64,000 nucleotides of DNA. Source: Nepenthes gracilis. Lineage: Eukaryota > Streptophyta > Magnoliopsida > Caryophyllales > Nepenthaceae. Position 1 is the stretch's first letter, and the number at the start of each line of letters is the position of its first letter. The stretch spans positions 13,943,597 through 14,007,596 of the forward strand of contig BSYO01000028.1 of NCBI GenBank assembly GCA_033239525.1, given 5' to 3'. Of this stretch, positions 12,107 through 24,201 are shown in pieces. The notes under the pieces are model-generated. The model made no database searches. It saw only the letters and a list, made by a program, of their open reading frames with translations, and had not been told where the DNA came from. The position numbers and the translations under genes are program-made.

Positions 12107-13670
12107 TCATTGGGGATGCATCTACACTATATGGAAAAGATAGTTGATTAAGTCATACTAATTAATAGATAAATTAATTTAATCATTACATATATTAAGA
12201 ATTAATCAATTCTAATACATACTTTAAAATTAGCAATTATATCTTAATAGTTGTTAGCGACGAAGATTAATATGCCACTCCAAATATATTATTATTATAT
12301 TGCACAAAAATTGCCTCGAAAATATAGATGGTCTTTCATAATGAAAGGCAATCCCCTAATGAGGATTTTGGGGAAAGTTATCCCCACAGAGAAATCGCGA
12401 TAACTTTTATTTTCTTTTTCTGAGTATTAACAGAAATATATATTTAAAAAGAAAATATTCTTTCTACAAAAGTATTTTTTATTATTATCAAAAATAAAAT
12501 AAAATAACATATGCTAAGTTTTTGGGGTGAAGAAAAATGAGGTAGTATGAAAAAAATGAGTAAATTTTTTTGTTATATTTTTTTTTATTGTAAACCTTAT
12601 ATAGAAAAAATAACATATTTCAAATTATTTAATTTTATTTAGTATTTTTAGAATTAGACAGATCTTATATGAAATAAAAAATTAAAAAATCCACTTCATG
12701 TATTGAAAAATAATTCATATTTCTTATGATTCTAACTATTTATCTGAAAAAAAAAGTTTAAAATTTCACTTTTTAAAAATTTAAAATTTTTGAATTTGGC
12801 TATTTCATTAAGTAAAAGATAGTTTAAATTTTAATAACTTATTTTCCATTTATTTTTAATTCAAAAATTTTAATCCAATAAGTACATGGGAGTTACGTTA
12901 ACACACTCCCCTCTCTTCCCAAACACTTCACTTCTCAATCCAAAATCCCACTTCTATGGCACCATTTTTGCTCTGCTACTCCTAAACATTTGATCAACTC
13001 TTTTTTTTTTTTATCAATTGCAGATAAATTACAAAATTAAAATTTATGATTGTAAGGAATTATAAAATTTGAATATATAAACTTAGAGATTGAACAACAT
13101 CTAAATCAAATACAAAGTAAACATATGCAAAAATGCTTAATATAACTCGATTACACTCACGCCATCAATTTATAACCGATCTTTAACCAACTACTAGCCT
13201 ATCAAATAATCTATACCTACTAGGTTACCCTGGCATGTAATAGGATCTTGTCCTACATTTTGTGCCCTAGCGATGAAGGGCAATATTGCCACACATGTAA
13301 TAGGATCCTGCCCTATATTTTGTGCCCTAGCGATGAAGGCCAGCATTGCCACAGGTCAAGAGGAGCTCCATTTCTTTAAAAGATGGAGCTTCCTGTTTTT
13401 TAATTTGGGTTATTTTTAAATGAGTAGTTGTGATTTAATAATTTATTTTAATAAATTTTTAATTTTTAAAAGATAATTAAATCATAACCACTTATTTTAA
13501 AATAAATATCCCAAATTAAGAGAAAAAATAAGCTCAATTTTTAAGTGATGGAGATGCTAAGGGATGCTTATAGCAACCATAGAATCTAATCCAATCGCTA
13601 CTATTTTTTCATTTCATTAAAAAATTCTTCCCATTCCTCAGCATAGCTGAAGCCATTCTAGGTCGCCACC
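12107..13670. repeat. Array unit C, proximal part
   Basis: Closely matches 9820-11370. It opens with the last few bases of the solo LTR (GGGGATGCATCTACA), continues through the same AT-rich blocks and poly-T tract, and includes the 60-bp tandem repeat (13234-13353) and the MITE. Beyond about 14140 it continues as the flank of the second GRP pseudogene, matching 3250-3620. Confidence 0.75.
13360..13557. repeat. Foldback MITE, copy C
   Basis: Third copy of the roughly 200-bp palindromic element. The left arm carries GGAGCTCCATTTCTTTAAAA and the right arm ends GTGATGGAGATGC. It lies at the same place relative to the 60-bp repeat as copy B. Confidence 0.7.
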
Positions 13671-14140
13671 ACTGTCCACTCAATATATATTCTATCATTT
13701 AAAAGGAATTAAATCCTTTATAAGCCATTCTAGGTCGATTTCCACCACTGTCAAAGAGGACTCACTCGGTAATCATGCGAGCACCATTGAAGTGTAATCA
13801 CGATTTCAAGGATGCACGAAGAGAGAGAAAGAGAGGGAGAGAGAGAGATGTTGAGAGAGAGCAAAGAGGAGAGAAGAGAGAGAGAATTAGAGGGCAATGG
13901 TAATCTCTTATGCAGGAGCATCAACTTCCGTGGTAGCTGCTACATGGAAGCCGTTGGATTAGCAATTGTCTTACATGGCATCGTCTTATGCAGGAGCATC
14001 GTCTTCCAAGGCAATCACATTTTTTTAAATAAAAGCATTAATGGTAGACATTAGATTAGATCCAACGGTTGTTGTACGAAGTTGTATAAGTTGCGGTGCC
14101 AAAGGATATTGCAACACCCCTTGTTTGGAGATAGTGCCTA
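13671..14140. other. Purine-rich insert in unit C
   Basis: Absent from unit A. It contains a GA-rich stretch (about 13818-13890) made of GAGAGA blocks, then a GCAGGAGCATC motif that occurs twice (about 13913 and 13992). The 80-residue open frame starting at 13812 is mostly Arg/Glu from the GA run and is not convincing as a gene. Confidence 0.5.
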
Positions 14141-14560
14141 ACTAGTTTCATATTGCCACAGCCTTTCTCTGAGGTACTATGTTGTCTCAAGTTGCGGTAG
14201 TTCATGTGATTTTATTTGTTGTTTTAGTTAGCAATTGCCTTATATTAATAATAGAGTGGGGCAAGAATGACATTTAGTCATCCCTATAGTAATGTCTTAT
14301 TTATCCATCAATTATAAAGGACTCACATAAAGATAATAAGTATTGCTTCGTCCAAAGATGTCTTAAAATGACTATAATGTGTCATGCAAATATTTTTCTA
14401 AACAATATGAAGAGAAACATGACAATTTAGTGAGGTTCCAAGTTAACTCTGACACTTATTTATAATAGGATGTTACATTATGTAAATACATACAACACAC
14501 ACCTTACTAAAAATATAATAACATAAAGCATACAAGGACTACATGCCTAGCTAGTAAAAC

Positions 14561-15711
14561 TTAGTTCTTTTTCTCCTTTTTTGACGGGTAATGACGACTA
14601 TAGCCACCATGTCCATAACCACTGTACCCGTAACCTCCATATCCATGTCCATAATTGTGTATTTATGTAGCCGTTTCATCTTCTTCCGGCGGGTGATGGT
14701 AGCCATAGCCTCCATGTCCATAACCACCATATCCATGTCCAAACCCATTTACATCTTTAATAGCCTTGTCATTAACTACGGGAGGGTAATAACCTCTATA
14801 GCCACCGTGCCTATAACCGCCATATCCATATCCAAACCCACCTACTTCTTTAGTAGCCTTGTCATTATCTACCGGTGGGTAATAGCCTCTATAGCCACCA
14901 TGCCTATAACCTCCATACCCAAATCCATCAGTGCCTATTTTGGCAACTAACTCATCTTCTTCTTGTGGGTGGTGATTGTTGTCACCCTGTCCATGACCAC
15001 TATGTCCACCACAACCACATTGACAACCATTACATTCATTTTTAGAGGCGTCTACATTTTTGAAACCTTTTCATCATCTTCCTGGTGGGTAATGACGTCC
15101 ATAGCCACCGTGTCGATAACCACGATATCCATAACCGTCTATTTTGGCGGTCGTTTGGTCTTCTTGTGGGGGGTGACTATGACCATAGTCATCATGTCCA
15201 TAGCCACCATATCTTTTTCCATAGCCACCCAGTTCTATATCTCTACCCTCTACTTCAAGAGAGTGGTCAACTGACTCTGTACCATAAACAAGTGATATAT
15301 TATAAGATTGAATATTATATAATTCTACATGATAATTACTAAAAAAATATACACATAGTATTCTCATACCCATCAATTTTGTTATAGATGAACGAGTGAG
15401 ACCATGATACTAAGATGTCTTACTTTTAACTAGTTTTCCTTCATAATTAATTGTACAAGGAAGGAGGACAAGGGAAAGTATGTCTCGAATTGTGTATAGT
15501 CCAAATTTTTATTTCTTCTTGTATGCTGTTTTAATACACATTTTCTTTATAATTAGGCAGTAGAAGTCAATTTATAAGAAATGACTTAAAGAAAAAAAAA
15601 CTCACGTTGCTGTTTAGTAGATTCAGCAAGCTCACGAGCTGAGACCTTTGAGAAAATGATAAGAGCAAAGAGTGAGAGAAGGATAAGGAGTAGAGCCTTT
15701 GAGTAGGCCAT
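14561..15711 (-). pseudogene. Glycine/tyrosine-rich secreted protein (GRP family), second broken copy
   Basis: Exon 1 (15711-15606) encodes MAYSKALLLILLSLFALIIF, a signal peptide, and the SARELAEST motif, ending at a GTGAGT donor. Exon 2 starts at 15276 after a 329-bp intron with a TACAG acceptor. The first part reads as ordered Gly-Tyr-His repeats with PPQED and PPE spacers. Near 15080 one extra G shifts the frame into a TGA at 15076-15074. A base missing near 15057 would restore the frame, after which long GGYGYGGYRHGGYRGYYPP repeats continue. A further in-frame TAA lies at 14665-14663, and the original stop is at 14561-14563. In the middle there is a Cys-rich block (NECNGCQCGCGGH) not seen in the other copy. 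A truncated secreted product of about 100 residues is possible. Sequencing error in this repetitive DNA cannot be excluded. Confidence 0.75.
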
Positions 15712-15789
15712 TTTATTAGGAACTTAGGAAATGACACTTTTTTTAAGGTTTTGTTCTATTCCTTGTGGTTGGATGAGAAGCCTAACCCC

Positions 15790-15799
15790 CTACTTATAG
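15790..15799 (-). promoter_or_regulatory. Degenerate TATA box of the second GRP pseudogene
   Basis: The minus strand reads CTATAAGTAG where the paralogue at 4815-4824 has CTATAAATAG. One substitution inside the TATA core fits relaxed selection. Confidence 0.5.
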
Positions 15800-17750
15800 T
15801 TAAGGCTCAGTTAAACAGATAGAACTTTAGGGTATGTAAGGTGGGCCCAGAGTTGGGATAGTGGTGCACTAAGGGTATCGAAGGGTCAAGATTTTTTCTT
15901 GTTAATGAATCATCTAAGGATGGATTATATTCTAATTAATGACTTTGATTAGTCATGTTGGAATTAGTTATACATATATAATTAAGTACATATATGTATA
16001 TATATATATAACTCTTGATTTTCTGAAGGTGTTGCTAGATGATAATCCAATTGAGTTTATGCAAAAACTGTTGAGTAGGGTTTATTAGAATAGTCAGTTG
16101 AAGAAATTAAAGGTTTCTTAAAATATGCTTTTGATTTATTTTTTTGTCCAATCTTGATTTGAAGGTTTCAATTTGTTTTTACTTTAGGCTTCTTTTTAAC
16201 TTGAAAATTGCATATAAAAAAAAAAAACATTTAGAAATGTCACTTAACAATCTTCTATTACTATAATTTTATATAGACCTTATATATATAAATTACCCTT
16301 ATTCGATTTGCACTCGTCGTCTCCCCTTTCTTTTCTGGCGGGGTGTTCTTGCTTCTCCTTAGAAGTAAGACCCAATTTCTCTTTTTCTGATAATTAAATT
16401 AAAATTTAATAGTCACTACTCAAAAATAAAAAATATTAAAGATAATTATATTTTTTAAATTTTTTTAAGATATTAACATATATTAAATATTAAATTCAAT
16501 ATATAAAAAATTAATAAAAATAAATATTTAAATAATATTATTTAATGTTTAACTTTAGAACAGTAGCTTCTTTTAAATTAATTATACAGATTAAATAAGT
16601 AGGATCGCCACTATCCTTCCTTTTCTCCTCACTCCTACTCTGATGTTTATTTTTTATTTTTATTAAATTATTTTTAATAATTTATCTTTTTCTTTCTTTC
16701 TCCTTTTTCTGTATAGCACTTCTTGTATTATAAAATAATTTCACATGTCCTAAAATTCTATCCGGATATTAATGCATAAATATCTATCAGGCACACATTA
16801 GGCAGGACCCTTAAAAAATATATTAGACGCTATATTTTTGGACAAATGACAAACGTACTCTTTTCAAACGTCCATCATACGCTACTCAATTGACTCACGG
16901 CAAACCTTCATATAAACATTATACAACCATTTAGTATTTTTTGCCACTCGTACGGCTTTAGAGTGACCCTAACACAAATACGATGTGATTTTTTACGAAA
17001 CTCATCTATTTATTATGATACTCATAAAAAAACAATCTAAAATTAAACACCCATATTCGTTAACGTTGGTTTTCAGCGTGGCATCCAATGGAATAAAGTA
17101 AAGACGACCTAACTTTGCAGATCTTTCTCACGTGGATTATTCCCTTCTCAGAAGGGAATATCCACATTGTTACTTTCTCTTTTACAACACTGAGCGAGTG
17201 CAAAAAGCAGACACCGCACTTATTCTCAAGCTTTCTCTGATAAGATCATATGCCAGACCAATTGATATAAATAATTGATGCTATCATTATCAACCAATCA
17301 ATCAATCAATCAGTGATTAACAGCAGTTCAATTCCTACTGTCATAGTTTCTATTATTCTTTTAGAGCAGGAACTGGCTTTGAAACCTCGGACTGGGCACG
17401 TAGTTTAGTGATTTCTTATATTACCGCAGTTGTAAGCGTAATTTAGATATGCCAATATACTAATTTTTCCGTTTTAATTTTTATAATTATACATGTCTCA
17501 TAATTTTAATTGTCTACGTTATTAGAATAAGATCATTATTGTCAGAATTATGTAACTATGACTTTAAAATATGAGGACTGTAATAGATTTTATAGGATTT
17601 TCTTAATTTTTTTCCCTGAAATTGGGAAAAAAAAAAGAATTTATTGGAAAATTACTTTCAAAATTTTTTATAATAATATATCTGTAAAATTTGTTAGAGA
17701 CAATTACATCGTGTTTTGTTCTTTATGATTATTTTTGAGTTTATTTTTTA
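15800..17750. other. Upstream flank of the second GRP pseudogene and intergenic DNA
   Basis: 15800-16650 matches 4830-5800. 16705-16900 matches 8230-8420 and is the start of a further, truncated array unit. 16900-17750 is AT-rich with no recognised gene, apart from a short AATC repeat near 17294-17312. Confidence 0.6.
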
Positions 17751-18414
17751 TGGATATTGTTACTGGCGGTTCTATATAAAGATTTTACAATTGGATCATC
17801 AGCCCATAAAGTATGGAGGCCCAGTTGGACCTTGTGGCCCAAATCGATATATGTGTCCGAAAACTTTCTCTGAGTAGTTAACTCTTTGGATGAAGACAGA
17901 GCCAATGGCCGAGATGGTTTCCCCTTTCCTATTTTGAAGTAATAACCTCAGGCGCCGGTTGGAACTGCTAGCTGAACAAAGCCCTATCCGCCTAGCGGTT
18001 TCCTAGATGGTTGACAAGAGGAGTCAGCCGTTTTCCAACTTTTACAAAAATTTTTCCTTTCCAACAAGAAAAGGAGTCGACACTTAAACATATAAAAAAA
18101 CAATTCAAAGACGCCCAAAGTACATACACTCTTTCTCTAAAAATTAAGATACTTTAATAAGAGTGCAAATCCCCAAATAAGAAATATTTTTATGAACACT
18201 TGAAATGCCTCTCCTTTTTCTCTCTTCAAAGAAAGGTACTAATTTAAGCGTCGAAAGATATATCAGGGTTTTAGTCCTGTCAAATTCTTTAATCGTATTT
18301 TATGTTGCATAGGATTCAAATTAAAGAACGTACGAAAATTGGACCCGCTTAAAGCCCGACAGACACAACTTGGCTCCCTAATCTGTACTACAATCTGTAT
18401 CCTCGAATGTATCA
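17751..18414 (+). repeat. 5' LTR of the Tat element
   Basis: Begins TGGATATTGTTAC and ends GAATGTATCA. It aligns along its whole length with 33909-34541, sharing blocks such as CGATATATGTGTCCGAA and GGACCCGCTTAAAG. It is about 30 bp longer than the 3' copy. Confidence 0.8.
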
Positions 18415-18415
18415 T

Positions 18416-18436
18416 TAGTGCCATTTGTGAGAATCG
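18416..18436 (+). other. Decayed primer-binding site
   Basis: The sequence TAGTGCCATTTGTGAGAATC lies a base or so after the LTR. It resembles the TGGCGCCGTCTGTGGGAA site of Tat elements, usually primed by tRNA-Asp, with mostly C-to-T or G-to-A changes. Confidence 0.5.
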
Positions 18437-18959
18437 ACTAAAAGTCTGATAACCACACTCTTATAAAAGACAACATGGTAAACATATGAATACAAGTCAA
18501 TACGCCAGTTAAAAATGTCACCTCATGTGGCAATTGCCCTCCTAGGGGCAGACGGGTAGACGATCATTCTGACCCCAGTATAGGTGAACTTACAATGAGA
18601 ATGGATGACATCTCCAAAACTGTCCAGATTATATGCACCTGACTTGATGAGCGGCTGAAGGGAGCTCCGTCTTCCGCCTCCCAAACAACAACCTCCAAGC
18701 AAAGGAGAAGAGGAAGGAAGCACCCGACAAATAAGGGCTGACGGCCTAAAGACCTCAGGACTCAGGCTACCTCAAGCAACAAAGTCTCGATGTACTTGCA
18801 GGGTCATCTTAGTTACAGGACCCAGGAGGATAGTCCTTAAAGGCAAAATTCTCGTTATTCCTGGGATGATAGGGAGCCCTCACACCAGGCAGGAGCATCA
18901 CATAGTGTGCTCCATCCAAAAGTTGTGAGCCGCCCGGCTTCTCAGGCCTAACAAAACCC

Positions 18960-19700
18960 TTTGAAATTGATGATATTCTTCAATGAGAAGAGGATGGCTG
19001 CTCCTCCTCAAATGGAAGAAAGAGTTGAAAAAATATGGTAGCATGTCTTTAGAGGAGACGCCAGAGGATGATCGGCTGACTTACAGAGATCTTCGTTCTC
19101 AATAGAGATCTAAACCCATCCACTCCCTCATAAATTCAAGATGTTGACCCCAAATTCGTACGATGGAAGTACTGATCCGATAGACCATCTAAACCATTTC
19201 TACACTATTCTAAGCTTTCAAAACTTAGATGAGGCAGTAATGCATTTATACTTCCTCTTGACTCTTAAAGGGACGCCCAAGTATAGTTTTATCGGTTTTA
19301 GCCGAACTTGATCAGAACATTCCAAAATTTGGCTAATGGTTTTCTGTTCCAGTTCGCCTCTAGTAGAAGGAAGGAGAAACAACCATAACATCTAACCTGT
19401 GTCAAACAAGGGCCAAATGAGACTTTGAAGAAATTCTTGGCCAGGTTTACGACCGAGGCCAAGAAGATACCCAAGCTCACCGATGAGGTGAAGTTGAGCA
19501 CCTTCGTTTCGACCTTGGAGCTTGGGGATTTTTTCAAACGTTTGGCCCATAAGGACCTGCAGACTTTTAGAGAGGTCAAGGCCATTACTCGAGCCTATAT
19601 AGCGACCAAAGAGGCTAATAAAGTAAAATGGCCAAAACAAGGGGACCAATTCCACTAGAAAATGATGGAAGGAAAGAGAAAAAATAGGAATCACATGGGT
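18960..19700 (+). pseudogene. Tat gag relic
   Basis: Reading across several stops gives a retroviral gag core: a segment with DPIDHLNHFYTILSF-like spacing (about 19140-19220), then FARFTTEAKKIP-type text continuing as an open 77-residue frame at 19425-19658. The VKQGPNETLKKFLARF part matches the conserved region of plant gypsy gag proteins. There are at least five in-frame stops, so no full protein can be made. Confidence 0.65.
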
Positions 19701-20039
19701 CCCTGAGGACTAAGGAAGTAGCAAAAGTCTAAGCCGACGTTGCGAAGGGAGTTCAGGCCTCTAGACTTAACTCCTTTGAGTAATTCTCATACCAATATCC
19801 TGATACAGATTCAAGATGAAAATTTTTTTAAATTGCCAAAGGCATTGAATAAACCAAATGAAGGTGACCGGTCAAAATATTATCACTACCATCGGTGCGG
19901 GAAAATAGCATTGAAAACTGTCAGATGCTACAAAAGAAAATTGAAGAGTTTATCCAGAAAAAACACCTTACTCGTTTTTTATAAAGACCCGGATAAATTT
20001 TCGGAAGAACGAATGGGGATGAGGTTTAGCCGCTAAGAA

Positions 20040-23000
20040 ACCGAGTGGCAATTGGGATCGTAAACATGATTATTACACGTCCATCACGGGATGACATTCT
20101 GGAGAGCTCAACAATGACCGCCGGCCATCAGAAGCCAAGGGTAGGATTTAGAGATATGACACATGTCACTTCTCCACATTTTGATCTCTTGATTGTAACT
20201 ACACTAGTCTCTGATAATAGTGTGGACTACTAATTAAAATAAGTATTTATTGATAATGAAAGTTTAAAAAATTTACTTTATTTTGGTATGTACTTGAAAT
20301 TAGGATTAAAAAGAAATCATTTAAAAACTACCAAGAGATCCCTATACAAGCTAGACAATGAACCGGCACCTGTTTAGGGGGTCATCCAGCTCGAAGTTAT
20401 GCTGGGCACCTTTCTGAGAACGGCCACCAAGATATTGTCTTTCTTGGTAGTGGAATTTTTTTCGGTCTACAATACTATCCTTGGTCTAACAACTTTTGGG
20501 GTAGTGATTTCGATTCTACTTTTGAAGATAAAGTTCTCGACCCCTTATGACATAGGAGAAGTCTTGATGATCAAATAACCGAGCGGACATACTACTTGTC
20601 ACATATCACTCAAACACCCCCTGGTCAACCAATTGAGGACCTTAACTTCCATGATAATAGCATATTATTGCAAGATCAGTCTAGAGAATGTATGGACTGA
20701 ATCCCTTTGAACCCTAATGATCCAGAGAAGTGCATCCAAATTGGAAGTTCTCTGTCCAAACCCCTCCAAAGCCAATTTATTGGTTTCCTCCAATAGAATT
20801 CAGACATCTTTGCTTAGATACCTATTGACATGCCAAGAATACTGATTGGAGTAATAGTCCATAAGTTTGGCCCAAATCTCTTTCATAAGCCTGTCCAACA
20901 AAAGTAAAGGAATTATTCGATTGAAAAACTAATTGCTATTCCTAAGGAGGTGAAGAAACTGTTTGATATTGGATTCATCAAGGAAGTTTAATATCCAGAT
21001 TAATTATCTAATGTGGTCATGGTTAAGAAGAGTAACGGAAAGTGGAGGATCTGTATTGATTTCACCGACGTCAACAAAGTATGTCCAAAGGACAGCTTTC
21101 CGTTACCGAAGATTGATCTGCTCGTAGATTCAATGTTCGAGTATGAACTATTGAGTTTCATTGATGCATACTCAGGCTATAACCAAAATTGGATGAGCCC
21201 AGAAGACGAGGAGTATACAACGTTCATGAACGACCAATGGGCATACTGTTTTAAAGTTATGCCATTCGGCCTAAAGAATGTCGGTGCCCTTTACCAGCAA
21301 CTCGTCAATAAAATGTTCGAGGTTCAAATCGGATGAAGTATAGAAGTATATGTAGACAACATGCTCGTCAAGAGCAGGGCAACCAGTGACCATATTCAGG
21401 ATCTGAACGAGGCATTTAATGTCCCTTAAGCACACCAAATGAAGCTCAATCCGACGAAGTGTACGCTCAAAGTGACCTCAGAAAAATTTTGGATTTCATT
21501 ATTTTACATCGAGGAATTGAAGTAAACTCCAAGAAGATTAATGCAATCCTTGACATGAATCTGCCTCAGACTATGAAAGAAATTCAGAAGTTGATAAGGA
21601 AGTTAGTAGCATTCTCCCACTTCTTGGCTACATCGATCAAGAAATACCTATCTTTCTTCAAAGTTTTGAGGGAAACAATGCCGTAAGTTTCCAATGGATG
21701 ACCGATTGTGAATTTGCGTTCCAAGAACTCAAGGAGTATTTCTCGAACCCGCCATTTCTGACTTCCCCTCAAAAAGGCGAGGAGCTCTATTTGTATTTTG
21801 CCGTGTTAGATACTACCCTGAGCTTGGCCTTGATTTGACAATAGTCTGATGGTTAACAATCTGTATACTATGTCAGTAAGATTTTGATTGACCTAGAGAC
21901 CTGGTACTCTCATGCAAAGAGAATGGCTCAAGCACATGTGTATTCTCCAAAAACTTTGACCGTATTTTTAGGCATATAAAATTATTCTCCTTACTGACCA
22001 ACCATTAAAAGAAATATTGTAAAGATCATATATATCAAGACGATTGATCAAGTGGGCCATTAAGTTGAGCGAGTTCGACGTGGAGTTTTGACCGAGGCCA
22101 GCATTAAAAGGGCAGGCCCTAATAGACTTCATTATTGAAACAACGACCCCAACTCTGGAAACTATTGACCTTATTGAAGCCAACGGTCAGCAAAACACTT
22201 TAGCGTGGACTTTGCACGTGGACGATTCTTCGATACAAACAAGTTGTGGTGCCGGCGTGGTCTTAAAAACACTTGATGGGTCAGAGATAAAATATTTAAT
22301 GACCCTCAAATTTTCAATAACCAATAATGTTGTAGAGTACGAGGCACTACTTACTGGATTTAGATTTGCCAAAGAGTGCTCGGCTAAGAACCTAATTTTC
22401 TATAGTGACTTGGAACTCGTTATTAATCAAGTCTAAAAGAATTTTGAAGCTTGCAACCCGCAAATTTTTCAATATCTCTCAAAAGCCTGAGGTTTGATTT
22501 TGGTATTTAATAATATGGAGATAATCCACATTCCAAGAAAAGAGAATGGGAAAGCTAATCGACTAGCAAGGGCTGCAACGACCAAGGACCTAGAGCAATA
22601 TGCACGAAAAATGCGTGAAATCCTTGAAATTCCCAATATAAATGGCCCAAAGGCAAAAATTATACAGATAGTCAATGCCGACAATTGGATGACTTCTTAT
22701 GTGAGATACTTGTCCGACGACATGCTATTGGAGAACTCAGATGAAGCCGAGAGCGTGAAAAGGACAATAGGCTGGTACACCATTATAGAAGAAAAGTTGT
22801 ACCGACGTGCTCGGAGAGGTATACCTTAGTATCTGGGGATTCCATATTGGGGTAAGAACCTTACTTTCAAATTTATGAGGGAAGGATACCACTGGCCCAC
22901 TATAAAATATAATGCCATGGATTTTGTGCGAAAATATAACAACTGTCAGGTGCATGGGAACCTCACCCATCAGTAATATACAAAGCTCCAAGCTTTGTTG

Positions 23001-23830
23001 TCGCCCTGGCCGTTTAAACAATGAGGGCTCAATATCCTCTGATCTCTTCCAGTTACGATCAAACAGAGAAAGTTCATGATTATTGGGATCGATTATTTCA
23101 CAAAATGGGTCAAGGCCGATCCACTAGCTTGGATCACTGAGCAAAATGCGACCAAGTTTTCCGATAGAGCATCCTGTGTAGATATGGCATCCTAGAAGTC
23201 ACAGTGATCGATTACAGGACCCAGTTCACTAGCAAGCATTTCACCAAGTATTGTACTAATTTGAGGAAAAGGTTGGTTCATACATCCGTTATCTACCCGC
23301 AAACTAACAGACAAGTGAAAGTTACCAACCGCATAATACTGCACGGTTTGAAGATGAAGTTTAAAAGGGCTAGGGGCTAGTGGGTGGACGAGCTGCCATC
23401 TGTCCCATGATCATATAAGACGACACCCAGAGAACCGACCCGAGAGATACCCTTTAGCCTATACTATGGGACTGAGACCATCATACCAATAGAGGTCGAA
23501 CTGCCAATTTTTAGTTGAGCATTTTAACTCAGACAATAACTCATAGAGGCTTTGGGAGAATTTTGATCTACTTGAAAAAATTTGAGACATGACACGATTG
23601 CAGATTGCGACTTATCAACAAATGATTGCCAGATATTACAATAAAAATGTGAGAGTGCGCTAATTTGAAGTGGGAGACTTAGTATTACGAAGCATTGAAG
23701 CCATTGGCAAAAACACCGATCAAAACAAACTCTACCTAATTAGGAGGGGTCGTTCCTAGTCTCAGCCTTTCTTTAGAATAAGGCGTGCAAATTACACACC
23801 GAGAATGGCAGACTAATCCCTTGAATTTAG
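20040..23830 (+). pseudogene. Tat pol relic: PR, RT, RNase H, second RNase H, integrase
   Basis: Protease traces lie about 20100-20480. RT (about 20930-21700) shows the KSNGKWRICIDFTDVNK motif, AYSGYNQ and MPFGLKN. The catalytic YVDD box falls near 21350 and reads YVDNMLVKSR, so one Asp is changed. RNase H remains at about 21700-21960. A second RNase H at 22206-22436 has HVDDSSIQTSCGAGVVL and NNVVEYEALLTGFRFAKE, the archaeal-type domain specific to Tat elements. Integrase (about 22690-23700) shows EGYHWPTIKYNAMDFVRKY, a zinc-finger region, and IIGIDYFTKWVKA, the start of the catalytic core. Many stops and frameshifts separate these blocks. Order and content fit a Tat element that has been inactive for long. 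Confidence 0.75.
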
Positions 23831-24201
23831 AATATTTCTCACCTCAAAAAATACTATCAATGAATGTACTTACTGCCAGATAAGATTAGTTTGTATCACG
23901 TGGAGTGCTTGTAAATTTTGTGACACTTTATTAATAAAGTAATTATTTATTATTTGTTCATATGCTTATTTGTTATTTCATAACATTGCATGACCTAGAC
24001 TGCCCCTAGTCAGGTGCGATCCGTTTATCTGCCCCTTGAACCACATTTGGTGGACAATAAAACTCAGTCATGTAATTAAGCAGCCCAAACGAGGTTGGTA
24101 TGTTAAAATGGTCATGAAGCCAAGCGATCCTAATAAGGTCGAAAGTTTAAAAACCTAGGGGGCTTCCTAAAACACGCATGCAAAGACCTTTAAGGTAGCA
24201 T
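23831..24201 (+). other. Post-integrase non-coding tract of the Tat element
   Basis: No open frame. It runs to the insertion point of the nested element and resumes at about 31220. The last five bases before the nested LTR read AGCAT. Confidence 0.5.

Noticed and set aside
14591..15274. Plus-strand Ile/Thr/Ser-rich frames of 103-119 codons
   Set aside because: They are antisense shadows of the Gly-Tyr-His repeats of the GRP pseudogene on the minus strand.
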